Source: Halomonas maura
GTDB lineage: Bacteria; Pseudomonadota; Gammaproteobacteria; Pseudomonadales; Halomonadaceae
Length of the DNA: 64,000 bases
Direction: 5' to 3'
Assembly (NCBI RefSeq): GCF_030409305.1
Contig: NZ_JAUFPQ010000016.1
Coordinates: 141,214 to 205,213 of the forward strand
Each line of letters begins with the position of its first letter. Within the stretch, counting starts at the first letter, position 1. This document shows, one piece after another, positions 15,500 to 27,864 of the stretch. The notes below the pieces were generated by a model. The model was given only the letters and a program-made list of their open reading frames with translations. It did no database searches and had not been told where the DNA came from. Position numbers and translations under genes: made by a program.

Positions 15500-16446
15500 G
15501 CGGGGTCGGCGGTCAGGACGGGGTGGGCGTCGCCGGCGGCATTGGCTTCACCGCCCAACCAGACCAGCAGGCGCTCGATGCTCTCGGCCAGTGCCCGGGT
15601 CATCAGCAGGAAATCGGTCTCCAGGCGCAGCAGGGCATCCCCGCCGTCATCGGCCTGGTTGGCCTCGTCGATGAGGGCGTCATCGAAGCGCAGCGACTTC
15701 ACGGCCAGGTCGTCATGCAGCACGAAGGCCAGGCGACCCTCGAGGCTCAGCGCCAGCTTGCTGGCCTGGCGGCCGCTCTCCAGCAACTGCTGGATCTCGT
15801 CGCTGTCCAGGTCCACCTGGCGCGCGCGCAGCACCCCGTCGTCGCCCTTGGCCTTGAGTTCCACCTGGTCGCCGAGCACCAGGTCGGCGGGGCGCGAGCC
15901 GGGGTCGCCGAGCCAGGTGGTCATGGCGCGCATCGGCAGGGTCTGGCTGGCCAGCGGCGTCACCTTGAGGCTGCCCAGGGTCTCGCGCAGCAGGTCGAGG
16001 ATCTCCTCGGCCCGCTTGCGACTGCTGCTGTTGACGGCGATCAGGGCCCGGCGGCTGTCCCACCACAGCTCGACCTTCTGGCTGCGCACGAAGGCGCGGG
16101 GGAGGAGTTCCTCGTAGACCTGCTCCTTGAGGGCGAGTTTCTCCTGGCGCCGAAGCTTGCGTCCCTCGGCGGTCTCGAGGGCCTCGACGCGCTCTTCCAC
16201 TTCCTCGCGCACCACGGCGGCCGGCAGGATCCGCTCCTGACGCAGGGCCGTCATCAGGCGCTGGCCCTGCAGTTCATGCAGCAGCTGGGTGCCGGCGCGG
16301 CCGGCCGGCGGGCACCAGCCGATGCGGCGCGGCTCACTGCCGCCCAGCGGGCGGAAGGCCTGCTCGCCGAGCGCCTCTTCGAGGGTGGCGGTCGCCAGGT
16401 CGGGAGCGCCGTGCAGGCGGTAGAGATGCAAGTGCTTGAACCACAT
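15496..16446 (-). CDS. rdgC: Recombination-associated protein RdgC
   Basis: A 316-residue protein matching RdgC, a ring-shaped dimer that binds DNA without sequence preference and moderates RecA activity. The diagnostic N-terminus MWFKHLHLYRL is present, followed by PLGGSEPRRIGWCPP, a charged helix (EEVEERVEALE...), AFVRSQKVELWWDSRRALI and DSDEIQQLLESGRQASKLAL. Length is slightly over the usual 303. It is the first gene of the operon running left, with its translation stop overlapping the acyltransferase start. Upstream on the minus strand a -10-like CATAAT lies near 16477-16482. Confidence 0.95.
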   Translation of the reverse strand: MWFKHLHLYRLHGAPDLATATLEEALGEQAFRPLGGSEPRRIGWCPPAGRAGTQLLHELQGQRLMTALRQERILPAAVVREEVEERVEALETAEGRKLRRQEKLALKEQVYEELLPRAFVRSQKVELWWDSRRALIAVNSSSRKRAEEILDLLRETLGSLKVTPLASQTLPMRAMTTWLGDPGSRPADLVLGDQVELKAKGDDGVLRARQVDLDSDEIQQLLESGRQASKLALSLEGRLAFVLHDDLAVKSLRFDDALIDEANQADDGGDALLRLETDFLLMTRALAESIERLLVWLGGEANAAGDAHPVLTADPA

Positions 16447-16537
16447 GAAGCATTTCCCGGGTGAAAAGGAGGCATATTATGGCGAATGGGAGCCGGGGGT
16501 GCCAGCGATGAACCGATCCGCGGGATAAAACTGTCGT

Positions 16538-16567
16538 TTGAATGCCAGGCGGTCGCCCGCCTAGAAT
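16538..16567 (+). promoter_or_regulatory. Candidate sigma-70 promoter for the thioesterase gene
   Basis: TTGAAT (16538-16543), an 18-base spacer and TAGAAT (16562-16567) fit the sigma-70 consensus well. Transcription would begin near 16574, 26 bases before the start codon at 16600. Confidence 0.55.
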
Positions 16568-16599
16568 CGCAGGCTCACCCCGAACAGGAGCCTGGACCC

Positions 16600-17022
16600 A
16601 TGGAGTCTCGCCAGACCACGGTCTCGCTGCGCGTGCGCGGCTATCACCTCGACGGCTATGGCCACGTCAACAATGCCCGCTACCTGGAGTTCCTCGAGGA
16701 GGGACGCTGGGCCTTCTTCGACGAGCGACCGGCGCTGGCCGGCGTGGTGCAGCGCCGCGGGGTGGCCTTCGTGGCGGTCAACCTCAACATCGATTATCGC
16801 CGTGCGGCGGGGGCCGGCGAGGACCTCGAGGTGGTGACGGGCCTGGCCGAGCTCGGGACCCGCAGTGCCCGCATGCATCAGGATATCCGGCGGGCCCGGG
16901 ACGGCAAGCTCGTGGCCAGCGCCGATGTGACCTTCGTGCTGCTGGATGTGCGCGCCAACAAGGCGGTGGCGATCGAGGGAGAGCTTCGCGATGCCCTCTC
17001 CCCCCTGGTCGTTGCGCAATAG
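16600..17022 (+). CDS. Acyl-CoA thioesterase, 4HBT hotdog family
   Basis: A 140-residue single hotdog-fold thioesterase that hydrolyses acyl-CoA. The signature VRGYHLDGYGHVNNARYLEFLEEGR holds the active-site region: the usual Asp-Asp-His is represented by HLDGYGHVNNARY with the helix start conserved. NLNIDYRRAA and a typical core strand follow. ATG at 16600 is chosen because AGGAG lies at 16586-16590; an in-frame upstream extension to 16486 has poor coding character. The substrate is not predictable. It stands alone between divergent rdgC and gyrA. Confidence 0.88.
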   Translation: MESRQTTVSLRVRGYHLDGYGHVNNARYLEFLEEGRWAFFDERPALAGVVQRRGVAFVAVNLNIDYRRAAGAGEDLEVVTGLAELGTRSARMHQDIRRARDGKLVASADVTFVLLDVRANKAVAIEGELRDALSPLVVAQ

Positions 17023-17046
17023 CCCGCTGCTTTGCCCCGCCCGGGG

Positions 17047-17055
17047 TGATATGAT
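17047..17055 (+). promoter_or_regulatory. Candidate extended -10 promoter of gyrA
   Basis: TGATATGAT is an extended -10 element (TGn plus TATGAT) in the 109-base gap before gyrA. No good -35 is seen at 17 bases, which is tolerated with an extended -10. The predicted leader is about 70 bases and contains the inverted repeat at 17079-17094. Confidence 0.45.
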
Positions 17056-17078
17056 GTGAGGCTGTTATTGCGCGCCAT

Positions 17079-17094
17079 GTCACGGCCACGTGAC
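17079..17094. promoter_or_regulatory. Inverted repeat in the gyrA leader
   Basis: GTCACG-4-CGTGAC is a perfect 6-4-6 inverted repeat flanked by GCGC on both sides, just downstream of the putative -10. It could be an operator or a leader hairpin that responds to supercoiling. No direct evidence. Confidence 0.3.
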
Positions 17095-17131
17095 GCGCCA
17101 ACCTGTTGCAGTGCAAAGGATTCGACGACCC

Positions 17132-19867
<2,736 letters not shown>

Positions 19868-19884
19868 ACGGAAACACGACGCTG

Positions 19885-20988
19885 ATGACACGCCATTACA
19901 ACTTCTGTGCCGGGCCCGCCGCGCTGCCGGAGGCGGTGCTGGCCCGGGCCCGGGATGAGCTGCTGGACTATCGGGGGCACGGCCTCTCGGTGATGGAGAT
20001 GAGTCACCGCTCGCCGGAATACCTGGCCATCGCCGAGCGGGCCGAGCGCGACCTGCGCGAGCTGCTGGCCATTCCCGACAACTATCGGGTGCTGTTCACC
20101 CAGGGCGGGGCGACCCTGCAGTTCGCCGCGGTGCCCTACAACCTGCTGGGGCTCGGCGGGCGCCCCAACTTCCTGCATACCGGCATCTGGGGCAAGAAGG
20201 CCATGGTCGAGGCGCGCCACCTGTTCGGCGACGCGCCGGTCGCGGCGACCAGCGAGGCCGGCGGTCATGCCGCGGTGCCGCGCCAGTCGGACATCGCCCT
20301 GAGCGAGGATGCCGCCTACCTGCACTACACCGCCAACGAGACCATCGGCGGGCTGGAGTTCGACTACATCCCTGAGGCGGTGCGGCCCGACGGGCGCGAG
20401 GTACCGCTGGTCTGCGACCTGTCCTCCAGCATCCTCTCCGGGCCACTCGACGTGTCGCGGTTCGGGGTGATCTACGCCGGTGCCCAGAAGAACATCGGCC
20501 CGGCGGGGCTGGTCGTGGTGATCGTCCGCGAGGACCTGCTCGACCGGGCCCGCGCCGACATGCCCAGCCTGCTGGGCTACCGGGCGCTGGCCGAGGCCGG
20601 GTCCATGGTCAATACCCCGGCCACCTACAGCTGGTACCTGGCCGGCCTGGTGTTCCAGTGGCTCAAGGACGATATCGGCGGCCTGGCGGCCATGGATGCC
20701 ATCAACGGCCGCAAGGCCGAGAAGCTCTACGCCGCCATCGACGGCAGCGGGCTCTACTCGAACCCGATCGCCCGCCGCAATCGCTCGCGGATGAACATCC
20801 CCTTCGTGCTGGCCGACGAGCGCCTGGACAAGCCCTTCCTCGAGGAGGCCACGGCCGCCGGCCTGCTCAACCTCAAGGGGCATCGCAGCGTCGGCGGCAT
20901 GCGGGCGAGCCTCTACAACGCCGTGCCGGAGGCCGCCGTGGACGCCTTGATCGAGTTCATGGCCGATTTCGAACAACGGCGGGGATGA
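19885..20988 (+). CDS. serC: Phosphoserine aminotransferase
   Basis: A 367-residue class V PLP aminotransferase converting 3-phosphohydroxypyruvate plus glutamate to phosphoserine plus 2-oxoglutarate, in both serine and pyridoxal phosphate synthesis. The start MTRHYNFCAGPAALP is diagnostic, and Lys202 in YAGAQKNIGPAG is the PLP lysine. FTQGGATLQFAAVP and the C-terminal GHRSVGGMRASLYNA phosphate-binding loop are present. Length is normal. It stands between gyrA and pheA, the standard order in Pseudomonas and halomonads. Confidence 0.97.
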   Translation: MTRHYNFCAGPAALPEAVLARARDELLDYRGHGLSVMEMSHRSPEYLAIAERAERDLRELLAIPDNYRVLFTQGGATLQFAAVPYNLLGLGGRPNFLHTGIWGKKAMVEARHLFGDAPVAATSEAGGHAAVPRQSDIALSEDAAYLHYTANETIGGLEFDYIPEAVRPDGREVPLVCDLSSSILSGPLDVSRFGVIYAGAQKNIGPAGLVVVIVREDLLDRARADMPSLLGYRALAEAGSMVNTPATYSWYLAGLVFQWLKDDIGGLAAMDAINGRKAEKLYAAIDGSGLYSNPIARRNRSRMNIPFVLADERLDKPFLEEATAAGLLNLKGHRSVGGMRASLYNAVPEAAVDALIEFMADFEQRRG

Positions 20989-21215
20989 CCGCTCCGGCTT
21001 CGCCGGGAGCTGCATGCCGTAGGCGTCAAGCGATGAGCATCACCGGCCCGGCGGCACTGGGCGATAAGTGGCGAGTCGCAGGACGGCGAGGCGAGCCTGC
21101 GAGTGCATCCGACATGCAGCCGGCGTGGAGGAGGTGTCGGCTGCGCCGACCTGCGCCGCTTGGCCGCTGACATGTAAGACACCGGGCCCCGGCCCCGATA
21201 AGAAGGGAACCACCG
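20989..21215. other. Intergenic region serC-pheA with hairpin potential
   Basis: A 227-base gap inside an otherwise tight gene run. It holds a perfect 6-3-6 stem GTCGGC-TGC-GCCGAC at 21136-21150 and inverted copies of GCTGCATG/CATGCAGC (near 21009 and 21113) that could pair over a distance. No gene or clear promoter is seen. It may be an intergenic repeat or a structured leader of pheA. Confidence 0.35.
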
Positions 21216-22307
21216 ATGAGTGATACCCCCAACAATCTCGAGGCGCTGAGACAGCGCATCGACCAGCTCGACAGCGACATCCTGAGGTTGATCAGCGAGC
21301 GGGCGGAGTGTGCCCGAGGCGTCGCCGAGATCAAGACCCAGGACGACCCCCAGGCGGTCTTCTACCGCCCCGAGCGCGAGGCCCAGGTCCTGCGCCGGAT
21401 CATGGAGCTCAACCACGGGCCGCTGGACAGCGAGGAGATGGCGCGGCTGTTCCGCGAGATCATGTCCGCCTGCCTGGCCCTGGAGCAGCCGATCAAGGTC
21501 GCCTACCTGGGGCCGGAAGGCACCTTCACCCAGCAGGCCGCTCTCAAGCATTTCGGCGAGAGCGCCGTCAGCCTGCCCATGGCCGCCATCGACGAGGTGT
21601 TCCGCGAGGTGGAGGCGGGGGCCGTGAACTATGGCGTGGTGCCGGTGGAGAACTCCACCGAGGGCGTGATCAACCACACCCTGGATTCCTTCATGGACTC
21701 CTCCCTGCGCATCTGCGGCGAGGTCGTGCTGCGCATCCATCACCACCTGCTGGTCGCCGATACCACCCGGCGCGACAAGGTCTCGCGGATCTATTCCCAC
21801 CCGCAGTCCTTCGCCCAGTGCCGCAAGTGGCTGGATGCCCACTACCCGCACGCCGAGCGGGTACCGGTATCGTCCAACGCCGAGGCCGCCCGCCTGGTCA
21901 AGACCGAGTGGCACAGTGCCGCCATCGCCGGCGACATGGCCGCCAAGCTCTACGGCCTGACCCGCATCGCCGAGAAGATCGAGGATCGCCCGGACAACTC
22001 CACCCGCTTCCTGATCATCGGCAACCAGGACGTGCCCATGTCGGGCGAGGACAAGACCTCCATCGTGGTGGCCATGCGCAACCAGCCCGGCGCCCTGCAC
22101 GACCTGCTCGAGCCCTTCCACCGTCACCAGATCGACCTGACGCGCCTGGAGACCCGGCCGTCGCGCAGCGGCGTGTGGAACTACGTCTTCTTCATCGACT
22201 TCAAGGGGCACCACGACGAGCCCCGCATCGCGGCCATGTTCGAGGAGGTGCGCCTGCGGGCCGCGGAGGTCAAGGTCCTGGGCTCCTACCCCCAGGGCGT
22301 GCTCTAG
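21216..22307 (+). CDS. pheA: Bifunctional chorismate mutase/prephenate dehydratase
   Basis: The 363-residue P-protein of phenylalanine synthesis. Residues about 5-90 are an AroQ-type chorismate mutase (LRQRIDQLDSDILRLISERA). Residues about 95-270 are prephenate dehydratase (VAYLGPEGTFTQQAA, VPVENSTEG, DNSTRFLIIG). The C-terminal ACT domain (NQPGALHDLLEPF, LETRPSRSG) is the site of feedback inhibition by phenylalanine. It is one base from the next gene, tyrA-aroA, so the two are in one operon. No trp/phe-type leader peptide attenuator was seen upstream. Confidence 0.97.
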   Translation: MSDTPNNLEALRQRIDQLDSDILRLISERAECARGVAEIKTQDDPQAVFYRPEREAQVLRRIMELNHGPLDSEEMARLFREIMSACLALEQPIKVAYLGPEGTFTQQAALKHFGESAVSLPMAAIDEVFREVEAGAVNYGVVPVENSTEGVINHTLDSFMDSSLRICGEVVLRIHHHLLVADTTRRDKVSRIYSHPQSFAQCRKWLDAHYPHAERVPVSSNAEAARLVKTEWHSAAIAGDMAAKLYGLTRIAEKIEDRPDNSTRFLIIGNQDVPMSGEDKTSIVVAMRNQPGALHDLLEPFHRHQIDLTRLETRPSRSGVWNYVFFIDFKGHHDEPRIAAMFEEVRLRAAEVKVLGSYPQGVL

Positions 22308-22308
22308 G

Positions 22309-24588
22309 ATGACCCGGCAAGAGACGATACCCGCCGAGTCGCGGCTGCTGATCGTCGGGCTCGGGCTGATCGGTGGTTCCCTGGCCGCGGCCCTGCGCCG
22401 GGCCGGTTTCGACGGCGAGCTCCTGGCCTGCGACCCGGACGCCGAGGAGATCGCACGGGGCGTCGAGGCGGGGCTGATCGACCGCGGCGACACGCGCCTG
22501 ACGGCGATGCTCGACGGCGTCGGCCTGGTGGTGCTGGCGGTGCCGGTGCTGGCCATGCGTGGCGTGATGGAGGAGCTCGCCGCGGGCCTCGGGCGTGCCG
22601 CCCCCGACCTGGTGATCACCGATGTGGGCAGCACCAAGTCGGCGATCCGTCAGGCCGCCGAGCAGGCCTTCGGCCGCCTGCCGCCGACCCTGGTGCTGGG
22701 CCACCCCATCGCCGGCTCCGAGAAGAGTGGCGTGGCGGCGGCCGATGCCGAGCTGTATGTCGGCCACAAGGTGATCCTGACCCCCGAGCCCACCACCGAC
22801 CCCGACGCCCTGGCCAGGGTGCGGGCGCTGTGGCGGGCCGCCGGCGCCGAGGTGCTGGAGATGGACGTGGCGCGCCATGACCAGGTGCTGGCCCGTACCA
22901 GTCACCTGCCGCACCTGCTGGCCTTCTCGCTGGTGGACACCCTGGCCCGCCAGGACGAGCGCCTCGAGATCTTTCGCTATGCCGCCGGTGGCTTCCGCGA
23001 TTTCACGCGGATCGCCGGCAGCGACCCGGTGATGTGGCGCGACATCTTCGTCGCCAATCGCGAGGCGGTGCTCCACGCCCTCGACGACTTCGAGGCCGGG
23101 GTGGCCCGGCTGCGCCAGGCCGTGGAGAGCGGCGACACCGACGCCATGCTGGCGACCTTCGACCGCGCCAGCCACGCTCGGCACTACTTCGACACCCTGC
23201 TCAACCAGACCAGTTATCAGGCGGAATACCAGATGCAAGCACATGGCAAGCTGCGCTACCGGGTCAGCCCCGGTGGCGCCGTGGCCGGGCGCATTCGCGT
23301 GCCCGGCGACAAGTCGATCTCCCACCGCTCCATCATGCTCGGTGCCCTGGCCGACGGGGTGACCGAGGTGTCGGGCTTCCTCGAAGGCGAGGACAGCCTG
23401 GCGACCCTGCAGGCCTTCCGCGAGATGGGCGTGGCCATCGAGGGGCCCCACCAGGGGCGGGTCACCGTCCACGGCGTCGGCCTGCATGGCCTCAAGGCCC
23501 CCGCCGGGCCGCTCTACGTGGGCAACGCCGGCACCGCCATGCGGCTGTTCGCCGGGCTGTTGGCCGGCCAGGCCTTCGATACCGAACTGACCGGTGACGC
23601 CTCGCTGACCAAGCGTCCCATGGGCCGGGTAGCCGATCCGCTGCGCGAGATGGGCGCGGTGATCGAGACCGCCGAGGGCGGTCGTCCGCCGCTGAAGATC
23701 CATGGCGGCCAGCCGCTCAAGGGCATCGCCTACGACATGCCGATGGCCAGCGCCCAGGTGAAGTCCTGCCTGCTGCTGGCCGGGCTCTACGCCGAGGGCG
23801 AGACCCGGGTGCGCGAGCCGGCGCCGACCCGCGATCACACCGAGCGCATGCTCAACGGCTTCGGCTACGAGGTCGAGCGCGAGGGCGACACCTGCTGGCT
23901 GCGGGGGGGAGGCAAGCTCACCGCCGCCCCCATCGACGTGCCCTCGGACATCTCCTCGGCGACCTTCTTCCTGGTGGCCGCGGCCATCACCCCCGGCGCC
24001 GACCTGGTGCTCGAGCACGTGGGCATCAACCCCACGCGCATCGGCGTGATCAATATCCTTAAGCAGATGGGCGCCGACCTGCGCCTCGAGAACGAGCGCG
24101 AGGTGGGCGGCGAGCCGGTGGCCGACCTGCATATCCGCCATGCGCCGCTCAAGGGCATCGATATTCCCGTCGACCAGGTGCCGCTGGCCATCGACGAGTT
24201 TCCGGCGCTGTTCGTCGCCGCCGCCAACGCCGAGGGCACGACCCGGCTGCGCGAGGCCGCCGAGCTGCGCGTCAAGGAGTCCGACCGCCTCAAGGCCATG
24301 GCCGACGGCCTCGCGGTGCTGGGCGTCGAGAACCGTCTCCATGAGGATGGCATCGATATCGTCGGCCGTCTTGAAGGGCAGGGCGGCGACGCCGCGAACT
24401 ACGCCGGCGGCCACATCGATAGCCTGGGCGACCATCGCATCGCCATGGCGTTCAGCGTGGCGGCGCTACGCGCCTCCGGCGAGATCGTCATCGACGACTG
24501 CGCCAACGTGGCGACCTCCTTTCCCGGCTTCGTCACCCTGGCGCGCCGGGTCGGGCTGTCCCTTGAGGAAGAGCAGGAGGCGTCATGA
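22309..24588 (+). CDS. tyrA-aroA: Fused prephenate dehydrogenase / EPSP synthase
   Basis: A 759-residue fusion. Residues about 1-300 are a TyrA-type dehydrogenase, with the Rossmann loop [10 protein letters not shown] and [11 protein letters not shown]. Residues about 315-759 are 5-enolpyruvylshikimate-3-phosphate synthase, with [26 protein letters not shown] and a late [11 protein letters not shown]. The fusion couples tyrosine synthesis with the sixth shikimate step and is known from Pseudomonas, Acinetobacter and halomonads. The EPSP synthase motifs look class II-like, but the phosphoenolpyruvate loop keeps Gly where the glyphosate-tolerant CP4 enzyme has Ala. The stop overlaps the cmk start (ATGA). 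Confidence 0.96.
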   Translation: MTRQETIPAESRLLIVGLGLIGGSLAAALRRAGFDGELLACDPDAEEIARGVEAGLIDRGDTRLTAMLDGVGLVVLAVPVLAMRGVMEELAAGLGRAAPDLVITDVGSTKSAIRQAAEQAFGRLPPTLVLGHPIAGSEKSGVAAADAELYVGHKVILTPEPTTDPDALARVRALWRAAGAEVLEMDVARHDQVLARTSHLPHLLAFSLVDTLARQDERLEIFRYAAGGFRDFTRIAGSDPVMWRDIFVANREAVLHALDDFEAGVARLRQAVESGDTDAMLATFDRASHARHYFDTLLNQTSYQAEYQMQAHGKLRYRVSPGGAVAGRIRVPGDKSISHRSIMLGALADGVTEVSGFLEGEDSLATLQAFREMGVAIEGPHQGRVTVHGVGLHGLKAPAGPLYVGNAGTAMRLFAGLLAGQAFDTELTGDASLTKRPMGRVADPLREMGAVIETAEGGRPPLKIHGGQPLKGIAYDMPMASAQVKSCLLLAGLYAEGETRVREPAPTRDHTERMLNGFGYEVEREGDTCWLRGGGKLTAAPIDVPSDISSATFFLVAAAITPGADLVLEHVGINPTRIGVINILKQMGADLRLENEREVGGEPVADLHIRHAPLKGIDIPVDQVPLAIDEFPALFVAAANAEGTTRLREAAELRVKESDRLKAMADGLAVLGVENRLHEDGIDIVGRLEGQGGDAANYAGGHIDSLGDHRIAMAFSVAALRASGEIVIDDCANVATSFPGFVTLARRVGLSLEEEQEAS

Positions 24589-25274
24589 GCGAGGCCGCAC
24601 CGGTGCTGACCATCGACGGTCCCGGCGGGGCCGGCAAGGGCACCATCAGCCGCCTGGTCGCCGAGCGACTGGGCTGGCACCTGCTGGACAGCGGGGCCCT
24701 GTACCGGCTGACGGCGCTCGCCGCCGCCCGGCACGAGGTGGCCCTCGACGACGAAGCGGCGCTGGCGGGCGTCGCCGCCGCCCTGGACGTGGTGTTCCTG
24801 GCCGAGGACGGCGAGGCGCGGATCCTGCTCGAGGGGGCGGATGCCACCCGGGCGATCCGCACCGAACAGGTCGGCGATGCCGCGTCCCGGGTGGCCGCGC
24901 TGCCGGCGGTGCGCGAGGCGCTGCTCAAGCGCCAGCGTGACTTCCGCCAGGCACCGGGCCTGGTGGCCGATGGCCGCGACATGGGCACCGTGGTCTTCCG
25001 CGATGCCCCCCTGAAGATCTTCCTCACCGCCAGTGCCGAGGAACGCGCCCGGCGGCGGCACCTGCAGTTGCGGGAGGCCGGGGTCGATGCTAGTCTATCG
25101 AGTCTTCTCAAGGAGATTCAGGCACGCGATGCACGCGACATGCAGCGCAGCGTGGCCCCGCTCGTAGCGGCCGATGACGCCGTCGAGCTGGACACCACGA
25201 GCCTGACGATACCGGAAGTGGTGGATCGGCTGACGGAGCTGCTGGCCAAGCGTGGCCTGGCCCCCGTTTCCTGA
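24585..25274 (+). CDS. cmk: Cytidylate kinase
   Basis: A 229-residue enzyme that phosphorylates CMP and dCMP with ATP. The P-loop is GPGGAGKGT, the substrate region [15 protein letters not shown] follows, and [10 protein letters not shown] and the lid segment [10 protein letters not shown] are present. Length is normal. Translation is coupled to aroA by a four-base overlap; rpsA follows after 179 bases, the usual order in gammaproteobacteria. Confidence 0.97.
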   Translation: MSEAAPVLTIDGPGGAGKGTISRLVAERLGWHLLDSGALYRLTALAAARHEVALDDEAALAGVAAALDVVFLAEDGEARILLEGADATRAIRTEQVGDAASRVAALPAVREALLKRQRDFRQAPGLVADGRDMGTVVFRDAPLKIFLTASAEERARRRHLQLREAGVDASLSSLLKEIQARDARDMQRSVAPLVAADDAVELDTTSLTIPEVVDRLTELLAKRGLAPVS

Positions 25275-25453
25275 AACTCCCTTGCGGCGCCTTCGGCAAG
25301 ATGTGATGACGTGGTCGGGCACCCCGTTTCCCGTGAGCCCGGCCAGGTCGAACCAGCGCCAACATCCCCGAAGGTAGTCTGAAATGGCCCGCACTCGCTG
25401 GTGGTGCGGAGGAGCGGCCCTGCCGCACACAACGTTGATCACGTAGGAACATC
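25275..25453 (+). promoter_or_regulatory. rpsA leader region
   Basis: A 179-base gap between cmk and rpsA. It contains GTGCGG-13-CCGCAC, a possible hairpin (about 25407-25431) shortly before the ribosome binding site AGGAAC. In E. coli S1 represses its own translation through a structured rpsA leader, so this is the expected place for such control. I see no canonical promoter that stands out. Confidence 0.4.
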
Positions 25454-27130
25454 ATGAGCGAAAGCTTTGCTGAACTGTTTGAACAATCTCTCCAGGACAT
25501 CAACATGGAGCCGGGCGCCATCGTCCCGGCGACCGTCGTCGACATCGAAGGTGACTGGGTCACCGTCAATGCCGGCCTGAAGTCCGAGGGTCAGATCCCC
25601 GCGGCCCAGTTCCGCGACGAGAACGGCGAGCTGAGCATCGCCGTCGGCGACGAGGTGCATGTCGCCCTGGAAGCCGTCGAGGACGGGTTCGGCGAGACCC
25701 GCCTGTCTCGCGAGAAGGCCAAGCGCGCCGAGGCGTGGAAGGTGCTGGAAGCGGCCTTCGAGAAGGAAGAGATCGTCAAGGGCGTGATCAACGGCAAGGT
25801 CAAGGGCGGCTTCACCGTGGATGTGGATTCCATCCGCGCCTTCCTGCCCGGCTCCCTGGTCGACGTGCGTCCGGTGCGCGACACCACGCACCTCGAGAAC
25901 AAGGAACTCGACTTCAAGGTCATCAAGCTCGACCCGAAGCGCAACAACGTCGTGGTGTCCCGCCGCGCCGTGCTCGAGGCCGAGAACAGCGCCGAGCGTG
26001 AGGCCCTGCTCGCCACCCTGCAGGAAGGCCAGCAGATCATCGGTATCGTCAAGAACCTCACCGACTACGGTGCCTTCGTCGACCTGGGCGGCGTCGATGG
26101 CCTGCTGCACATCACCGACATGGCCTGGAAGCGCATCAAGCATCCGAGCGAGATCGTCTCCGTGGGCGACGAGATCAATGTCAAGGTGCTGAAGTTCGAC
26201 CGCGAGCGTAACCGCGTGTCCCTGGGCCTCAAGCAGCTGGGCGAGGATCCCTGGGTCAACATCAAGGATCGCTACCCGGAAGGCACCAAGGTGCATGCCC
26301 GCGTCACCAACCTCACCGACTACGGCTGCTTCGCCGAGCTGGAAGAGGGTGTCGAGGGTCTGGTCCACGTGTCCGAGATGGACTGGACCAACAAGAACAT
26401 CCATCCGTCCAAGGTCGTCCAGGTCGGCGACGAGGTGGACGTCATGGTGCTCGACATCGACGAGGAGCGTCGTCGCATCTCGCTGGGTGTCAAGCAGTGC
26501 ACCGCCAACCCGTGGGAAACCTTCAACGCCCAGTACAACAAGGGCGACCGCGTGGCCGGTACCATCAAGTCGATCACCGACTTCGGTATCTTCATCGGCC
26601 TGGAAGGTGGCATCGACGGCCTGGTGCACCTGTCCGACATCTCCTGGACCGAGACCGGCGAAGAAGCCGTGCGCCAGTTCAAGAAGGGCGACGAGGCGGA
26701 AGCCGTCATCCTGTCCATCGACCCGGAGCGTGAGCGCATCTCGCTGGGCGTCAAGCAGCTCGACACCGACCCGGTCGCCGAGTTCCTGGCCGTCAACGAC
26801 AAGGGCTCCGTGGTCACCGGCCGCGTGGTCGAGGTCGACGCCAAGGAAGCTCACGTCGAGCTGGCGACCGATGTCGTCGCCGTGCTGAAGGCCTCCGAGA
26901 TCAGCGCCGACCGCATCGAGGATGCCCGCAACGTCCTGAACGAGGGTGACAGCGTCGAGGCCCGTATCATCGGGGTCGATCGCAAGAACCGTCAGATCAA
27001 CCTGTCCGTCAAGGCCAAGGATCAGGACGATACCCGTCGCAACCTGAGCAAGCTGCGCGAGCAGGACGTCGAGGGCGGTGGTCCGACCACCATCGGCGAC
27101 CTGATCAAGCAGCAGATGGGTCAGGACTGA
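25454..27130 (+). CDS. rpsA: 30S ribosomal protein S1
   Basis: A 558-residue RNA-binding ribosomal protein needed to load mRNA on the 30S subunit. Six S1 (OB-fold) repeats follow one another; typical strands are [35 protein letters not shown] and [18 protein letters not shown], each followed by GLVHVSE or similar. Codon use is the most optimised of the window, as expected for a highly expressed gene. A strong terminator follows at 27169-27197, so unlike many relatives it is not read through into ihfB, which is absent here. Confidence 0.98.
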   Translation: MSESFAELFEQSLQDINMEPGAIVPATVVDIEGDWVTVNAGLKSEGQIPAAQFRDENGELSIAVGDEVHVALEAVEDGFGETRLSREKAKRAEAWKVLEAAFEKEEIVKGVINGKVKGGFTVDVDSIRAFLPGSLVDVRPVRDTTHLENKELDFKVIKLDPKRNNVVVSRRAVLEAENSAEREALLATLQEGQQIIGIVKNLTDYGAFVDLGGVDGLLHITDMAWKRIKHPSEIVSVGDEINVKVLKFDRERNRVSLGLKQLGEDPWVNIKDRYPEGTKVHARVTNLTDYGCFAELEEGVEGLVHVSEMDWTNKNIHPSKVVQVGDEVDVMVLDIDEERRRISLGVKQCTANPWETFNAQYNKGDRVAGTIKSITDFGIFIGLEGGIDGLVHLSDISWTETGEEAVRQFKKGDEAEAVILSIDPERERISLGVKQLDTDPVAEFLAVNDKGSVVTGRVVEVDAKEAHVELATDVVAVLKASEISADRIEDARNVLNEGDSVEARIIGVDRKNRQINLSVKAKDQDDTRRNLSKLREQDVEGGGPTTIGDLIKQQMGQD

Positions 27131-27168
27131 GTCGCGGGCACTGCTTCCGCGCCTTAGGCACCCAGCAA

Positions 27169-27197
27169 GACGCCGCCCCTCGGGGCGGCGTTTTTTT
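27169..27197 (+). terminator. Rho-independent terminator of rpsA
   Basis: CGCCGCCCC and GGGGCGGCG form a 9-bp GC stem with a very short loop (7-8 bp with a realistic tetraloop), followed by seven T residues at 27191-27197. It lies 38 bases after the rpsA stop. Confidence 0.93.
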
Positions 27198-27359
27198 ATG
27201 GGAGTCTGGTGCGTTCCCCCGGCGGGAGTGGCTTAAACCGATCCGCGAAGTGGGCAAGCCTTGTCGCTGGATGGCTTCTGTTAACAGTGAGCGGCGGTCT
27301 TGAACATTAACGAAGTGGCGGAGTTGGACGCCTTTTCTGGCAAATTTATTAGTGACGAG

Positions 27360-27388
27360 TTGCATATGGCGATATTCGGAGCAATAAT
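27360..27388 (+). promoter_or_regulatory. Sigma-70 promoter of mvaT
   Basis: TTGCAT (27360-27365), a 17-base spacer and AATAAT (27383-27388) make a strong promoter in an AT-rich pocket. Transcription would start near 27395, about 42 bases before the mvaT ATG. The AT-rich surroundings (27300-27430) would also suit autoregulation by MvaT, which prefers AT-rich DNA. The rest of the 306-base gap from rpsA holds only the terminator. Confidence 0.75.
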
Positions 27389-27436
27389 ATTCGCGCATCC
27401 CTGAGTTTTTAGTCTTGGAAAAAAGGAAGAGAGTCG

Positions 27437-27814
27437 ATGTCATCACTGCTGAGTAACTACATGCAGAAGGAGCAGCAACTCAAGCAGCTCCAGTCCGAAC
27501 TCGAGAAGTTGGAGCATGACGAGCGTCTCAAGGCCGAGCTCGAGTTCAAGACCAAACTTGAAGAATTGATGAAGGAGTTTGGCAAGAGTGCCGGCGACGT
27601 CATCGAATTGCTCAATCCGCAGCCCGCAGCGGCCGCCAAGTCGGCACCCGCCAGTACCGGCGGTCGTCGCAAGCGCAAGCTGAAGATCTACAAGAATCCC
27701 AATACCGGCGAGGTCGTGGAGACCCGTGGCGGTAATCAGAAGACCCTCAAGGCCTGGAAGGACGAGTTCGGTGCCGAGACCGTGGAGTCCTGGCTGGTGC
27801 GCGTCGAGGAGTGA
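27437..27814 (+). CDS. mvaT: H-NS-like xenogeneic silencer, MvaT family
   Basis: A 125-residue nucleoid protein. The N-terminal 60 residues are a coiled-coil oligomerisation domain (QLKQLQSELEKLEHDERLKAELEFKTKLEELM). A basic linker (GGRRKRKLKIYKNPNTGEVVETRGGNQKTLKAWK) follows, where the RGGNQKTL loop corresponds to the minor-groove AT-pincer of Pseudomonas MvaT. It should silence AT-rich acquired DNA and probably affects adhesin and accessory genes, including the less GC-rich LysR region at 62.4-63.9 kb. ATG at 27437 has AAGGAAGAG upstream. It is a single-gene unit with its own promoter. Confidence 0.93.
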   Translation: MSSLLSNYMQKEQQLKQLQSELEKLEHDERLKAELEFKTKLEELMKEFGKSAGDVIELLNPQPAAAAKSAPASTGGRRKRKLKIYKNPNTGEVVETRGGNQKTLKAWKDEFGAETVESWLVRVEE

Positions 27815-27840
27815 TCGCCCGCGTCGGCCTCGACCGTTGA

Positions 27841-27864
27841 CGACGCCGCCTCCGGGCGGCGTCG
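27841..27864 (+). terminator. Hairpin downstream of mvaT
   Basis: CGACGCCGC and GCGGCGTCG form a perfect 9-bp stem with a 6-base loop 26 bases after the mvaT stop. It lacks a T-tract, so it may be a weak terminator or an mRNA 3'-end stabiliser. Confidence 0.55.
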
